Shown here piece by piece: positions 10,493 through 22,293 of a DNA stretch of 64,000 bases. Where the stretch lies: assembly GCA_951640195.1 (NCBI GenBank), contig OX621175.1:992001-1056000 (forward strand). Reading direction: 5' to 3'. The notes below the pieces were generated by a model. That model ran no database searches. It was given only the letters and a program-made list of their open reading frames with translations, and was not told the DNA's origin. How positions within the stretch are numbered: the stretch's first letter is position 1; each line of letters opens with the position of its first letter. Both the position numbers and the translations under genes were made by a program. The DNA is from Porpolomopsis calyptriformis (taxonomy: Eukaryota > Basidiomycota > Agaricomycetes > Agaricales > Hygrophoraceae).

Positions 10493-11423
10493 TTACGCTC
10501 TGACCCTAACCAGCCTTCGTTTGCCTTTTTGACCTGTCGAGCCCGTTCCACCACCGACGTTTCCTGCGTTTTCTTGCGCGTTCATCCCGGCTTTGATGGT
10601 GTCTATTAGTACACCTGTTGACAAGGCTGGGGAATAAGCAGACACTCGTGTCGCAAGCGGTGGTTCGGGGTCAGGGGGGATCGGCAGCCGACGACCACCC
10701 GTCCACTTCACGGGCTGTGGAGCGGCCGCGGTTTGCTTCCCCTTGAGTTTGGATGACGGTAGCCTAGTGGGTTTGGGTGTTGCCAACGTGTACGGTTCCT
10801 TGGGAATATGGTCCGGTTTGAGACTCTGGATCTGTAATGACACCATCTCCAATAGCTGCTTTTCTGTCCCCCACAATCGGTTCATGGTTTCGTGTAGATT
10901 TGAACGACGTACTGGTTCGGATGGACGGATTGATCAACTTTCCATCCTTCTTCCATTGCACCCGCACCCGCCCCGGATTTTCCCAATCTCTCGGGTGGCA
11001 TTTATTCACCTCGTGCAGGGTACCGAGTCCCAACCGATTCGTCGCATCCGCAATGTCTTTGCTTAGCGGCCACCAAACACTCTTCGTTCGTTCGATCCGT
11101 CGTTCGCCAGTACCATACCGTCGTTTAGCGTCAATGTAAATCGGATAAATACATGTCCACCTAAAATCATCAATAGCGTGTTGTTACTCGAGAGTCGCTA
11201 CTGACTTTTTGTAAGGTGTGGTAGAAGTGACCGTGGGGACGGCTGAAGACGGTCGAAACTGGGGTTGTGACGGCGAGGCAGGTCCAGGACTCGGTGATAA
11301 CCCAAACTCATCGCCAATTTCTTCAAGCAGCGGGCCGTTCGCTGTGTTGAGGAGAGGATGCGAGGGAAGTGGGAGCTCTGTATCGTCGTCGAATTCCTCG
11401 ACGATGGCCGCTCGTCGTGACAT
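10493..11423 (-). CDS. SEC65: Signal recognition particle subunit SRP19/Sec65
   Basis: Binds SRP RNA and helps SRP54 assemble in the particle that targets nascent chains to the ER. Exon 1 (11423 to about 11211) is an acidic, Ser/Pro-rich N-terminus starting MSRRAAIVEEFDDD. The second exon carries the SRP19 core: WTCIYPIYIDAKRRYGTGER, SKDIADATNRLGLGTLHEVN and GRVRVQWKKDGKLI. A third exon gives KKQLLEMVSLQIQSLKP and a long Pro/Gly-rich extension ending in the basic tail KGKRRLVRVRA, which in Sec65 contributes RNA binding. Introns are GT-AG. The start codon lies only 43 bp from the start of the divergent gene at 11467. Confidence 0.9.
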
Positions 11424-11466
11424 CGGATGTAAACTTGTTCACACTCAGCCACCATCATCCGTCGCG

Positions 11467-12035
11467 ATGCGTATCCTCAAATCACTCCAGCCTTGCTCAC
11501 TGTATCTTTGCATATGTAGTATAACGGCGAGCTGTCTATACCAAGCCGTCCTGGCTCAAGTACCACCGTCACCAGCACATACCCCATACGACGACACAGA
11601 CGGACCTCGAGAGGGCATATGTCGACCCTCCGGGCTATGTGCCCCTTGTCCACAAGACGTGGTACGTCTCAGTACTATTTCCCTTGAAACAAGCCCACAA
11701 TCAGCCCCTAGCTCTCACAACCGTTCTGCCAGCCTTTCGGCAACCGCCAACCTATGCACTGCACCAACCTCTCGTCCTCGTACGACCCACACCGAGCCGG
11801 CCGTCCCCCATCCTCTCTTCCACCAAGCGGGGACGGTATGTTGGCAGGAGAAACGGCTTGGCAGTCATGCGGCCGCATCGTCACGCAGGAGCGCGCAGAC
11901 TTTTGGGAGTTTGTGGCCTGTAACGTTTTCTTCGCTCTTGTCTCTTTGTTCCTTCTGTTTGTACGATCGAAAAGGATGCAGGCGTTGCAGGCGCGACAGT
12001 TGGCTGCGCGGATTGGTATGGTTAGAGGGAGGTGA
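11467..12035 (+). CDS. Small single-pass membrane protein, JTB-like
   Basis: Two exons (11467-11661 and 11712-12035) join in phase 0 to 172 residues. The N-terminus (MRILKSLQPCSLYLCICSIT) is hydrophobic and looks like a signal peptide or anchor. A Cys-rich stretch follows (GLCAPCPQD, then FCQPFGNRQPMHCTN), then WQSCGRIVTQERADFWEF, a clear membrane helix VACNVFFALVSLFLLFV and a basic cytosolic tail. Cys clusters before a single C-terminal helix with an F-W-x-F lead-in resemble the jumping translocation breakpoint (JTB) family. The match is by pattern only. An unrelated small type-I membrane protein is possible. Confidence 0.6.
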
Positions 12036-12567
12036 TAGACCTCAGTGTGAGATCTTTCTTCGTTCTGGTTGCCAAAGCCTGGCTGACGGCTGGCACTGCA
12101 GCATAGCATACATAGCATAGATATCATTTTAACTGGAAATATCGAGTCCTCGTGTACGCGGAGAAGTACTGCGTAATTTACGGGATATGCTGAGTGAGCT
12201 CAAACACGGAGATTTAGCACGCGTTGTGCACGTGCGGGGTATCGATTCAAGTCTGCTTATGATCATAATGAAAATCAAATCAAAGGTACCCTCAATTTTC
12301 TCTCTTGCCTTGCCTTTCAACGTTCCGTGTCCACTCATTAGATGCACGTCAGCCTCGTGTTACACATTCATTTGTGAATACCCCTGCGGAAGATTAACAG
12401 GGGGCTGGCCATGACATATGGTTGCCGCATTCTGATCCGTAAGGACCTATTACAAAAACCCTGCCTGCTTTCACATGGTGAGCCCCCCTCATTCTCCATC
12501 TTCCTGTTTTCTCCTGTTAGACTTCACCTTCGCAGGCTGAATCACTGACGTCTACCACTGTTACAAC
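12036..12567. other. Intergenic, promoter side of the GH18 gene
   Basis: No coding signal. It contains the 3-prime end of the JTB-like gene and the upstream region of the chitinase, with pyrimidine-rich runs just before its ATG (CTCCTGTTAGACTTCACC and similar). Confidence 0.5.
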
Positions 12568-14253
12568 ATGCGACACGTCCTATTACCTCTTTCGCTCGTC
12601 TTCGCTCTTGCTCCTTACGTTTCTGCAGAGCCGCGTTGCGCTCTTTCCCCTCCTCCTCCCAGAGTTGCTGCCCTGCCTAAGCCTATTCCCGGCAATATCC
12701 AGGGAAATAACTCATCCGAGGATGTCATCGCCGCGGGGTGGTATCCGGGTTGGCACGGTAGCGAGTTTCCTCCATCTCAAATCAGCTGGTCCAAGTTCAA
12801 CGAAGTAAAATATGCCTTCGCGTTCGTACTCGTTTTCTTCATTCATGTGGGACATGCAGCGAACGAGAGGCTGACGAGTTCTCGCAAATCAGTGTGACTA
12901 CCCCTGACTCCTCCGTCATCTCCATGACGTCGAGCGACCAGCAGATCATGCCCCAGTTCGTAGCCGCTGCTCATCAGAATGTAAGAGCGGACGATGTCAG
13001 AATAAGGATGAAGCTGAAGTCTTCCTACGTTTACAGGGAGTCAATGCCTCTGTATCCATAGGAGGTTGGACCGGATCCCAGTACTTTTCTTCTGCGTTCG
13101 CCACGCCCGCGAACCGGACTGCATTCGCCCAAGCAGTGGCCAATCTCATCAGCCAGTATAAATTAGATGCTATAGATCTCGAGTGCGTCATTCACACACG
13201 AGATAAGCCGTACTGATCATTCACACCTGGTCGTCATGTCCAGCTGGGAATTCCCTGGCGGAGGCGGGATTGGCTGTAACGTTGTCTCTCCCAACGACGG
13301 TGCCAATTTTCTCCTATTTTTGCAGGAACTTCGGAAACAACCTGTCGCAAAGAATATCATTTTATCTGCCGCGGTCTCCCTTAAGCCCTGGGTAGGGCCC
13401 GACGGGACTCCAATGACCGATGTAAGCGGGTTCGCAACCGTTCTTGACTACATCGGTCAGTGCAAATAGCTTTCCCGGGTATCAATAAAGCCTGACGAAA
13501 TAAATCAAATTCACCAGAAATTATGAACTACGACGTCTGGGGCTCGTGGTCCCCATCAGTCGGCCCGAATGCACCCCTCGACGACTCTTGCGCACCCACG
13601 CAAGAGGGATCTGCGATGTCCGCCGTGAAAGCGTGGACGGGGGCAGGTTTCCCCGCCGGACAGATCGCGCTTGGCGTCCCCGCTTACGGCCACAGTTTCT
13701 ATGTCGGGGCGAGCGCGGCATTGAGCAGCAGCGGCCAGACGACGGCGCTCGCGGCGTACCCCTCGTTCAACAAGGCTCTGCAGCCACACGGCGATCGTTG
13801 GGACGACCCGGCGGGTGTCGACCAGTGTGGGAACCAGACGCCTGTGGGTGGCTTATTCAATTTCTTTGGGCTCGTCCAAGGCGGGTTTTTGAATATGAAC
13901 GGGACTCCGGCGAGTGGGATCGACTTTAGATATGATAATTGTAGTCAAACGGTACGTTTTTTTTTTTTTTTTTTGCAAGGCTGTCCATCAGCTCATCTAC
14001 CGTTCGTTCAGCCATACGTATACAATCCTAATACCCATGTGATGGTATCTTACGACGACGCTGAATCCTTTGGTAAGGACTATCAACTTTTTGGTTTTGT
14101 TATCATCTATTCAACTTGTGACTAGCCGCGAAGGGTCAGTATATAAACTCAGCCGGCCTGGCGGGATTCGCGATGTGGGATGTAGCGGGCGACTACAACA
14201 ACATTCTGTTGGATGCTATCAGCAACGCGATGGGTATTGAAAGTCAATGCTAG
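12568..14253 (+). CDS. Secreted GH18 chitinase
   Basis: Family 18 glycoside hydrolase that cleaves beta-1,4 bonds in chitin. The first 21 or so residues (MRHVLLPLSLVFALAPYVSA) are a clean signal peptide. Exons then give NSSEDVIAAGWYPGWHG, the substrate-binding SIGGWTGS motif, and LDAIDLDWEFPG, where an intron at 13183 splits the catalytic D-x-x-D-x-D-x-E; joined, all three acidic residues are present. Later come MNYDVWGSW and GVPAYGHSF. The last exon reads AGLAGFAMWDVAGDY and ends GIESQC. At least six introns of about 50-80 bp are needed, one with a T tract of about 20 at 13953-13973. No chitin-binding domain is seen. It probably acts in wall remodelling or fungal chitin feeding. Confidence 0.9.
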
Positions 14254-15260
14254 GTCCGATGTTTATTGTTTTCTATTCTGGGGTTCATGAACACGCTGGC
14301 GTTCGGGAAAGAGGGTTCTTATCATTGACTGGAACTTGATATTATAGGCCTATAGATCGGGGTGTATATGTACTCTATGAAGAACCAACTATTGCATCGA
14401 CAACGTCGAATTCCACATCTCCTGCCGCACATCAACTCAATCTTGTCCGTGGATCATCCAGGGCATTCGTGTCTCCTCTTTATAAATCTCACTGTTTTGT
14501 CATCATATTTTTGTCAATCAACGGAGCAAGGGAGACAAGTGACATCGAAAGCGTTTTACTCATAAGGTCACCAAGATGGTTTTCCAGAGGTTATCACGAT
14601 GTTTTAAAGTAGTCAGCGCACGTTTTCGAAGGGGATTCTCGGTGAATGGTGGCGTCAAAGTTTCAAGTGCTTGTGAAACAGGACTTCAACACGATTGGAC
14701 CAATATCATCGTCATTCCCAGTACTAAGAGGTACAAATAGCCATTTTTCTTGAATGGCAAAATCATAGATCATACCAACCTAAGTCCTGCGGAAAGTCCA
14801 CTGCCTGCTGAAGGACGACGATCATGGAGTGGATAGCTGGAAGGTTGGAATGGTATCAGGAGATGATAAATTAGGGCCTGTTCAGTAACGCAGCAATGCC
14901 AGCGTTTTGGTGCTAAGCTGGCAGACATTGTCAGAGTTAGCAACTCTGCGTTCAATCTCTGAAGCAAAATTCAGGAGTTGACGACCCCAAAGGGTTTAGG
15001 GTCACATGACCAGGTGGTGTCGCCTGGTACTTATAACCTGGCTGCTCAAGACTGTGCCGAGTATCTCCACCCTTGTTATTACATCTTGTCTGAAAACCAA
15101 GAAATTCAGGTGATATTGAGTGTGGTATGGATCCTCCAAAGTGATGGATTAGTATTGAACAGGCTATCATATGTCACGCGTGACGTGACATTACCGTTGA
15201 CAAATATATGCAAATAGCGAGACCAAACTCAATTTAATTCAAAGGCGGCTCGGCCATTTT
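14254..15260. other. Intergenic, nothing recognised
   Basis: About 1 kb between the chitinase and SHMT genes. Short frames on both strands show no motif, and I find no repeat shared with the rest of the window. The right end (from about 15180) is presumably the SHMT promoter. Confidence 0.45.
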
Positions 15261-17287
15261 ATGTTTCGATTGCTGTCTCGTCCTCTTTTTCGCGTTCATA
15301 GCACAATCATCTCTACCACTTATTCGTCTCCTCATCTCAAAAAATTTGCTAGCATGGCTTTCGCAAACACACCTGATTTTGTATGTCTGACACCTTTTTC
15401 TTTTGTCTGTTTCTCAATACGTCTGGATCCTACAGAACAAAGTTTTGTTTGCCCCTCTATCAGAGGTTGACCCTGAAGTGCAAAATATAATCGATAAGGA
15501 GATATGGAGGCAGTTCACAGGTCTCGAGCTGATCGCGTCAGAGGTAAAATTTTTCGTGTCAGAGAAGTATCCGACGTTTGTAAATTTTTTTTGGGCAGAA
15601 TCTGACGAGCCGCGCTACTATGGAGGCAAATGGCTCCATCCTCACCAATAAATACTCCGAAGGTCTCCCTAATGCCCGTTATTATGGTGGTAATGAATAC
15701 ATTGACGAACTTGAGAATCTCTGCCGCAAACGAGCGCTTGAAGCGTTTCACCTCGACCCCTCCAAGTGGGGCGTCAACGTCCAGCCATACTCGGGCAGCG
15801 TAAGCCGTCGTTTTAATGTTTTCTCCTAATCCCGCCATTGATTGTTCTTCATACCACGATCCCCCCCCTCAATTCAGACGGCCAAGTACGTGTATCGCGT
15901 CTCACTAACGACAAAAAGTTGGCTGATGACTGTCACCTTTTTGCTTTCAGCTTTGCTGCGTTAACGGCGCTTATCCAACCCCAGGACCGCCTCATGGGTC
16001 TTGGTCTGCCAGACGGCGGTCACTTGACTCATGGTTACTACGTATGTTGCGTTCTATCATCCTATCCATCGCGCCACTCATCGAGTTAATATCCACAGAC
16101 CGCAAAAAAGAAAATGACGGCCTCTTCCATCTACTTCCAATCCTTCCCCTATTCCATCTCACCCGAAACTCACCTCATCGATTACGCCGCACTCGCGTCC
16201 CAAGCACACATCTTCAAACCACGTCTCATCATTTGCGGTGCATCTGCATACCCACGTGACTGGGATTACGCCCAGCTCAAGAAGATTGCCGAAAAACAGG
16301 GTGCATGGCTCATGGCCGATATTGCACACACAAGCGGGCTTATTGCCGCTCAAGAGCTGAACGACCCATTCGCGCATTGCGATGTCGTCACAACCACCAC
16401 GTAAGTTGAAGGGGTCGTTGAATGGCCAAGATATCTTATGGCATTTGCTAAATCCACGTTTTCTCCAGACACAAAACACTCCGTGGTCCCCGTGCGGGAC
16501 TTGTATTCTTCAGGAAAGACCTCGCGCACGCACCAGATCTTGAGAAACGCGTGAACGATGCTGTATTCCCAGCTTGCCAAGGTGGCCCTCATAACAACGT
16601 ACGCGGACACCCTTCATCGTCTTATTCCCCTTTGACCCATTCTCTAACTCCAGACTATTGCCGGCGTCGCTACCGCCCTTCTCCAAGTCGCCCAGCCATC
16701 CTTCCGCACTTATGCCAAACAAGTGGTTTCTAACGCACGCACCCTGGCGTCTTCACTCCTGGAACACGGATACAAGCTCCAGACTGGTGGCACCGACAAC
16801 CATCTTATCTTGTGGGACTTGAGACCACTGGGTTTGACGGGAAGTAAAGTGGAGAAGGTGTGCGATCTCATGGGCATCACCATCAATAGTGGGTGCCATT
16901 GTGATTCTGTCGGGTGAGACAGAGACTAACAATATCATTCTTGCAGAAAATGCCGTATCCGGTGACACATCTGGCCAAGTACCAGGCGGTATTCGCCTCG
17001 GCACATCGGCGATCACATCTCGCGACATGGTAGAGGCTGACGTGAAGGTCGTGGCCGAGTTCCTCCATCGGGCCGTGCAGCTCTCCCTCCTGCTGCAGAA
17101 GGAGGCAGGTACGAAGATGTTGAAAGACTTTGTGCGTGTGGCGACGAATGAGGAAGCAGGGAAGCAAGGCTACGCGCAGGTGAAGGAGCTCCGTCGGGAA
17201 GTGAGAGAGTTTGCGAAGAGATGGCCACTGCCTGGTGTTGATGTCAGGGGGCTGCAGAAGCCATCAGGGATTGAGGAGGAAGATTAG
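15261..17287 (+). CDS. Serine hydroxymethyltransferase, probably mitochondrial
   Basis: PLP enzyme converting serine and tetrahydrofolate to glycine and methylene-THF. Exon 1 (15261-15380) begins [16 protein letters not shown], an Arg/Ser/Thr-rich stretch without acids like a mitochondrial presequence; a second in-frame ATG at 15354 (MAFANTPDF) would remove it. Later exons give [67 protein letters not shown] and the PLP-lysine motif [15 protein letters not shown], then [11 protein letters not shown] and [15 protein letters not shown]. All core motifs are present and the last exon ends GIEEED. About seven or eight short introns are needed. Transcripts from the second ATG would make a cytosolic form. 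Confidence 0.93.
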
Positions 17288-17499
17288 ATGGACGGGGCCG
17301 ATGGATGATCGGAGAAGATTCAACGCTCGCTTGGGTAATGTCGGCTTATACACGGACATTCAACATCGTCCAAATATATATTTTTTAAGTTTGATTATAT
17401 AATACCATATGACGTCATCAGTCAATCTGATGATATAACCAGTCGTTTTCACAACCAGTCGCTACCATCAAGCTCAAATCAAACCAGAAACTAAAACCA

Positions 17500-18858
17500 A
17501 TGGCTTCAGAACTTGTTATTCGTCAGGTGCGTGCACACTGCACGGTCAGGAATGGCTTATCACAAACCCGTGTCCAGGTGACTCCAGGAATCTGGACCTT
17601 CTCTCGGTCAGTTTGGATTGACTGAGAAGCGCTCAGGATACCCACTCACACGTAACTTGTAGCCCGTTTGCAAGGTTTTATGTCTTACCATGGGGAGGAC
17701 GCTCCACCGCAATCAGTCTAAAAAACGGCGATGTATGGGTGCTGGCCTCGACACCGTTGACCGCTGACACCAAGTCTACCCTTGACGAGATGGGGACAGT
17801 CAAGCAAGTTCCTCGTTCGCTCGGTTTTTAGATGGCTGATGTTTGGCAGATACATTATGGGAGCTGATTCGGTCCACCATTTGTACTTGGGCGAGTGATA
17901 TCCTGCTGCACACTCTCGTTGAGGCCTCACATCGTTTTCCATATATGTGACACAGGCGAATTCAAGAAAGCGTACCCGAACGCGAAATTGATCGGTGTCC
18001 AGGAACTGATCGAAAAGAAGAAGGCCGAGGGCTTGAAATTCGATGGAGGTGTGTACCCTTTATCTGAACGGAAACCTGTCGATGGATGAACGGTAAATGA
18101 CACAGCTTATGGTGCTGACCCTCCGGAAACAAAATACGGCTTTGAGGATGAGGTGCGCACGCTTCCGAGCTCTCTGACGACCTTGCTGACACCTATGCAA
18201 CCGAAAGATTCAAGCATGGCAAGTGGCCAATATTCGCAATCCACCTGGCTTATTTATGAGTGACTGGTCTCTCTGACCAGCTATTTTTCTGGTTTTGTCA
18301 ACAAAGATGTGGCATGGTTCCATCCAGCATCGAAAACTCTCATCCAGGTAGAGTCCTTTCTTGCATACGGCAACGCCGACTCTTACCTTATGCCCGCTCA
18401 GGCTGATCTTCTCTTTAATCTTCCGGCCGTTGAACAAGTGCGGACCATCCATTCCATGTTTAACGGATCCCTTCCGACTGCCGGGTTCTAATCATTCTTT
18501 AGTATTCCAAGAGTAGCAAGTCTCCCAACATCCCTTTCATAAGCAGGCTAGAGCCATACGGGAACTTGCAAAGGAATCTCTTGTGGAGTCAAGGCAAAGA
18601 CAAAGAGTTGCGTTCATTGTTTTATACCGATGTTGGTCAAAGCTAAATTTTTACCATTCACATAGAGCTATGAGACGTGATGCGAAAACAGTCGCGGGGT
18701 GGGATTTTGAACGCATTATCATGTGTCACGGTGTGCGTGGACGTTTCGATAAGATTGTCTGTATTTGTCGGACTGATTGCTGTGTCTGTCCACAGGATGT
18801 GATCGAAAAGGACGGGAAGAAGGCCTGGCAGGCCGCCTACAGCAAATATTTAGGGTAG
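17500..18858 (+). CDS. DUF4336 family protein (metallo-beta-lactamase-like fold)
   Basis: Function not established. The start MASELVIRQ is followed by an intron at 17528, then VTPGIWTFS, GRSTAISLKNGDVWVLASTP, YIMGADSVHHLYLG, EFKKAYPNAKLIGVQELIEK, GFVNKDVAWFHPASKTLIQ, ADLLFNLPAVEQ, DAKTVAGWDFERIIMCHG and DVIEKDGKKAWQAAYSKYLG. The GADSVHH and IIMCHGD segments resemble the metal-ligand positions of metallo-hydrolases. This is the typical layout of the fungal DUF4336 family. At least eight short introns break the gene, so only short pieces are open in any frame. I see no forced frameshift, and it is probably intact. Confidence 0.8.
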
Positions 18859-19126
18859 TTCGTGCACAAGGAGAAGGACGTTCACCGCCTTTGTCTGCAT
18901 GGACTGTCCAAAGTTTGATGATGATGATTTTTCTTGGTGCTACAACTAGACAATCTTTCCGCTGTGATCCGGCGATGTATGTACAGTACGTTGTTACTCT
19001 GCCCCTGCTTTACCATATTCTATGACGGAACACTGCACTCAAGTCGGGTGGGGTTTCGCTCATATCTATCCTTGTAAAATTTAAGCAAACAAAAAGGTTT
19101 CCACTATGGATTAACAGCACAGTAGG

Positions 19127-20431
19127 TTAAATCATGACACCATGTGGATTGTACGCCGTGTATAGGTTAGGTCTGAACGCGCTCAGTTGTGATACCCATC
19201 TATCGCAAGGACCATGGCAGCTAGTATCCTCTTCGAATGTCACACCTTCTTCCACACACGTGAACTTGATCTTATCAAACGCTCCTCTTGATATATTCCC
19301 ATGAACCGCCAAACGCTCGAACTTCACGAGTCGTCCACGACTAATCCTCACCAAGGCTTCGACCACATCCGGCCCTCTGTTCGTCCAATACATGTCGAAC
19401 GACACCACAAGTGAGACGAGCGACGGTGGGAGAGTCTCGCACAGCCGGCGTGCCGTAATGTAGCAGTTCTCGCGCGATGGAGTGCCCAGCAAAGCCGAGA
19501 GCGCAGCAGAAATGGACCTCAGGTTCGTAAAGTCGCCGAGCGGGCCAAGCGGACGCGTCCGCTGGGGGCTGTCGGTGAGGAAAAATTCGAGTTCGAGACG
19601 CTCGAGGGTGGTCAGTGCGTAATCGCGGAGCACGTTACCTAGAGACGGAGCATCGAACGTGCCTGTCACAAAAAGGTCCGGAGTATAATAAACAAGAGTC
19701 TGGAGTGATCTTGACGAGCGCACAAGTGTTTCGAGTGCGTCGGAGGAGGAAAAGTTGGACAGTTCGATGCGCTTGACGTTGGATGATCTGGGCAGGAGGT
19801 CGGGGTTGCTGCCTGGATCTGCTTTGCCTAGGGCCATCCAATCGAATTTGTCCAACGAGGGTAAGGTAATGAATGGTTGAACCAGTTGCCACGCGGAAGT
19901 GCACTTGAAAGTGACGCGTCGGACCGATTGGAGTCCCGAAGGGAGTGGGCCGCCGTGCAGGATCTGCCTCGGGATGATCGAGCGGTGTGACATTCCATGG
20001 AGCTCAAGCCTGGCGAGAGTCGGGAGATAAAAAAGCAGTAGGAACAACGCGGCGTCGATAGATCCTTTCTTTATAGCCCTTTGTGCCTCCCGAGACAAAC
20101 CATGCGAGGCAATCTCGTTGGCTAAGTTTCGGAAGATGGCAGGACAATTAGTTTCAGTATCCCAGGGGCCACCTGAGTTGACGATGAGATATCGAACGCG
20201 TTCTCCGAGATCAGGTCGATGGATGATGGTCTGTAAAAATCTGTGAAGCTTGGGAAGCCTGGCAGCGTGCCACTCATGGGCCGAGGCAGTTAACGAGACC
20301 TTATGATACAAAAGCCGAGTTGCGATGGCGTTGAATGTCTTGCAGACCCGCGCAGAATGAATCAAAGAGGATCCTACGGATAACAGGATATGTTCTATGA
20401 GCTCAACGGGCAGGTCCGCGAGCTTTGCCAT
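19127..20431 (-). CDS. F-box protein, MAKL/ITDLPVELL family
   Basis: Single-exon gene of 434 residues. The ATG at 20431 is chosen because it gives MAKLADLPVELIEHILLSVG, the family's usual start; the open frame extends upstream without similarity. Residues 1-45 are the F-box (LPVELIEHIL, ARVCKTFNAIATRLLY), expected to bind Skp1 in an SCF ubiquitin ligase. The rest is a leucine-rich substrate-binding region with the family landmarks AARLPKLHRFLQTIIHRPDL, RSSRSLQTLVYY, LGNVLRDYALTTLERLELEF and LGPLGDFTNLRSISAAL. It is on the opposite strand to the 25.1 and 26.8 kb paralogues. Confidence 0.85.
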   Translation of the reverse strand: MAKLADLPVELIEHILLSVGSSLIHSARVCKTFNAIATRLLYHKVSLTASAHEWHAARLPKLHRFLQTIIHRPDLGERVRYLIVNSGGPWDTETNCPAIFRNLANEIASHGLSREAQRAIKKGSIDAALFLLLFYLPTLARLELHGMSHRSIIPRQILHGGPLPSGLQSVRRVTFKCTSAWQLVQPFITLPSLDKFDWMALGKADPGSNPDLLPRSSNVKRIELSNFSSSDALETLVRSSRSLQTLVYYTPDLFVTGTFDAPSLGNVLRDYALTTLERLELEFFLTDSPQRTRPLGPLGDFTNLRSISAALSALLGTPSRENCYITARRLCETLPPSLVSLVVSFDMYWTNRGPDVVEALVRISRGRLVKFERLAVHGNISRGAFDKIKFTCVEEGVTFEEDTSCHGPCDRWVSQLSAFRPNLYTAYNPHGVMI

Positions 20432-20714
20432 GTCGTTATGGTGAGAGTAACAAAGTGTCACATGACCAGGATGGCTCAATTTATAATGCCACAGTTTGGC
20501 TTGGCCAAATATGGTAATTTGGAAATAGCTTGTGAATGAGTGATCAGGTTGCTTTGGTCTAAGAGAGGACCCCTTGGCTTTTGGGCTTGTGCACCTTCTC
20601 AAATATTTCTAAAATTTTAATGGACACAGCTTGAGTTTGTCAGCCATGGCAACACCATGATGGTCGAACCCAAAATGGCATTACCCAAAAAATACAGACA
20701 TTGGACGATGGTGT

Positions 20715-22293
20715 TCAGACTGGAATAACTTCTTCAGTAGGGGACTTGTCCACAATTCTATCCGTTTGGTTGCTCTGTTCGGGCGCCGGCGCCTTCTCTA
20801 GTGTGGGCATCTCTGCATGTGGCAATCTCGAAGCCTCTCGGCGGCGTTTGCCTGCTGCCGATTCGTATCCGAAAAGTGTAGTGCGACCCTGGTGATATGT
20901 ATATATTGATTAGTGGAAATGAAAGATGAGTGAGTAGCGGACCTCGGTAAACTTCATGTAGACCAATGCGATTATAACCGCGATCCAGTAAAACACGTAC
21001 CCCAATACGGTACCCACTGTAGTCAACCGTCAATCCAAGCAAGACATACACGTATAAGAAGCGAAATCACCCGTGGCATTATTTTTCCAACCGAATATGG
21101 CGTTAAAAATGGTCCACCCTTCGCTACCCGCATTTCTGTCAGCGTTGCAGCAGTCTAGATGCCATACATTTCCGCGAACATCGTACGATCCCGGCCCCGT
21201 ACCCGTGGAATCGTCGGTTTCCTTTCCAAGAAGTTTGTTGAACGCATATCGTTCGAATGCACCGATAGAACGCGAGAAGAGGCCAGAACCGATGAGAAGT
21301 AGGAAAGTTGTCATGCCAATTAAAAAGACGGTTAGCGCTGAGTAAAGGAAGGTGGTCTTAGTAAGATGAAGTAGGGAAGACGAGGGACGTACTAGCGCGG
21401 CTTGCGAATTGGTAGATGAGGTATCCGCATACAAGCCCACAAGCGAGCCCTACGAAGGCGGCGATGGGTATTGAGGTTGCAGGTTGGCCTAGGGATACGC
21501 CACCAACGAATATGACGGCTTCGATGCCTGTTGTTACATCTATATTGGTACATTCATACTTAGCGAAAGAGGATTGTACCTTCGCGGAGGACAGTGATGA
21601 ACGGGAGAATGAAGAAAACCCATCGGCCTGCGATTGTGCGACCGTCAACGTCTGTAATGAATGGTTAAGCTTGACGAATGGGAGGACGGAAGGACGGCGC
21701 GCACGTTGTCCGTCAAATGCACGCTGAAGCTTGATGCGCCATTTAGACTTTGCCCTGTCCATCCTGAGCATAGTGACGCCCATGAAGAATATCATGATTG
21801 ACGCTATTAGCTCGAATATGCCTATATTTAAGGGAAGTTAAGGACTGCTAAGACATGGTGAGACACAGTTTCGAACACACCTTCCCAAAGTTCCTCTGAC
21901 TTTGACCAAAGATTCGCCGCCTTTGTGAACCAGATTGCAATAAATGCTGCGCCGATAGACAGGGCAATAAAAAAGCCTAGCCCCGCGCCAAGAAAGATCT
22001 AAGAGAGGGGTGAGCTGGTGGCATACTGAGTGGGCGGTTGGAAGACGGACCTGGAGTCTCATTTTCCGAATAAGCCTCGTGCGTTGAAGCTGGGGATCCT
22101 CGGAAGGAGACACATCCTGCTGGCCTCTTTGGCGGGAATTGAGTGAACTGTCTGGAGATAGGGAGGAACGGTCCGGATCGTCACGAACGATTTGCTGCGC
22201 GAGACCGAGGAGGACTGAGACGATGATGGATGCCTCGAGAGTCTCGCGGAAGACGATAAAAAATATGGGTACTGAGAACAAGTCTTTTGCCAT
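20715..22293 (-). CDS. FTR1: High-affinity iron permease Ftr1
   Basis: Plasma-membrane iron permease that takes Fe(III) from its partner multicopper ferroxidase. Start [20 protein letters not shown] contains the first R-E-x-x-E iron motif in a membrane helix. The second motif R-E-G-I-E is split by an intron near 21580-21530 (exon ends TVLREG, next exon [13 protein letters not shown]). Further helices are [17 protein letters not shown] and [20 protein letters not shown], then VWHLDCCN and [13 protein letters not shown], then a last helix and a cytosolic tail ending EEVIPV with stop 20717-20715. All key residues are present. It is divergently paired with the FET3-type gene at 22513 across a 219-bp shared promoter, a common arrangement in fungi. 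Confidence 0.93.

Noticed and set aside
11218..12120. A 300-residue plus-strand frame spanning SEC65 exon 1 and the JTB-like gene
   Set aside because: Its first third is antisense to the SEC65 start exon and its last third runs through the second JTB exon in the wrong frame. The two-exon model from 11467 is better.
13953..13973. T tract in the chitinase as a disabling insertion
   Set aside because: It lies after a GT donor inside an intron, so it should not affect the protein; T-rich tracts are also seen in introns of the zinc finger gene.
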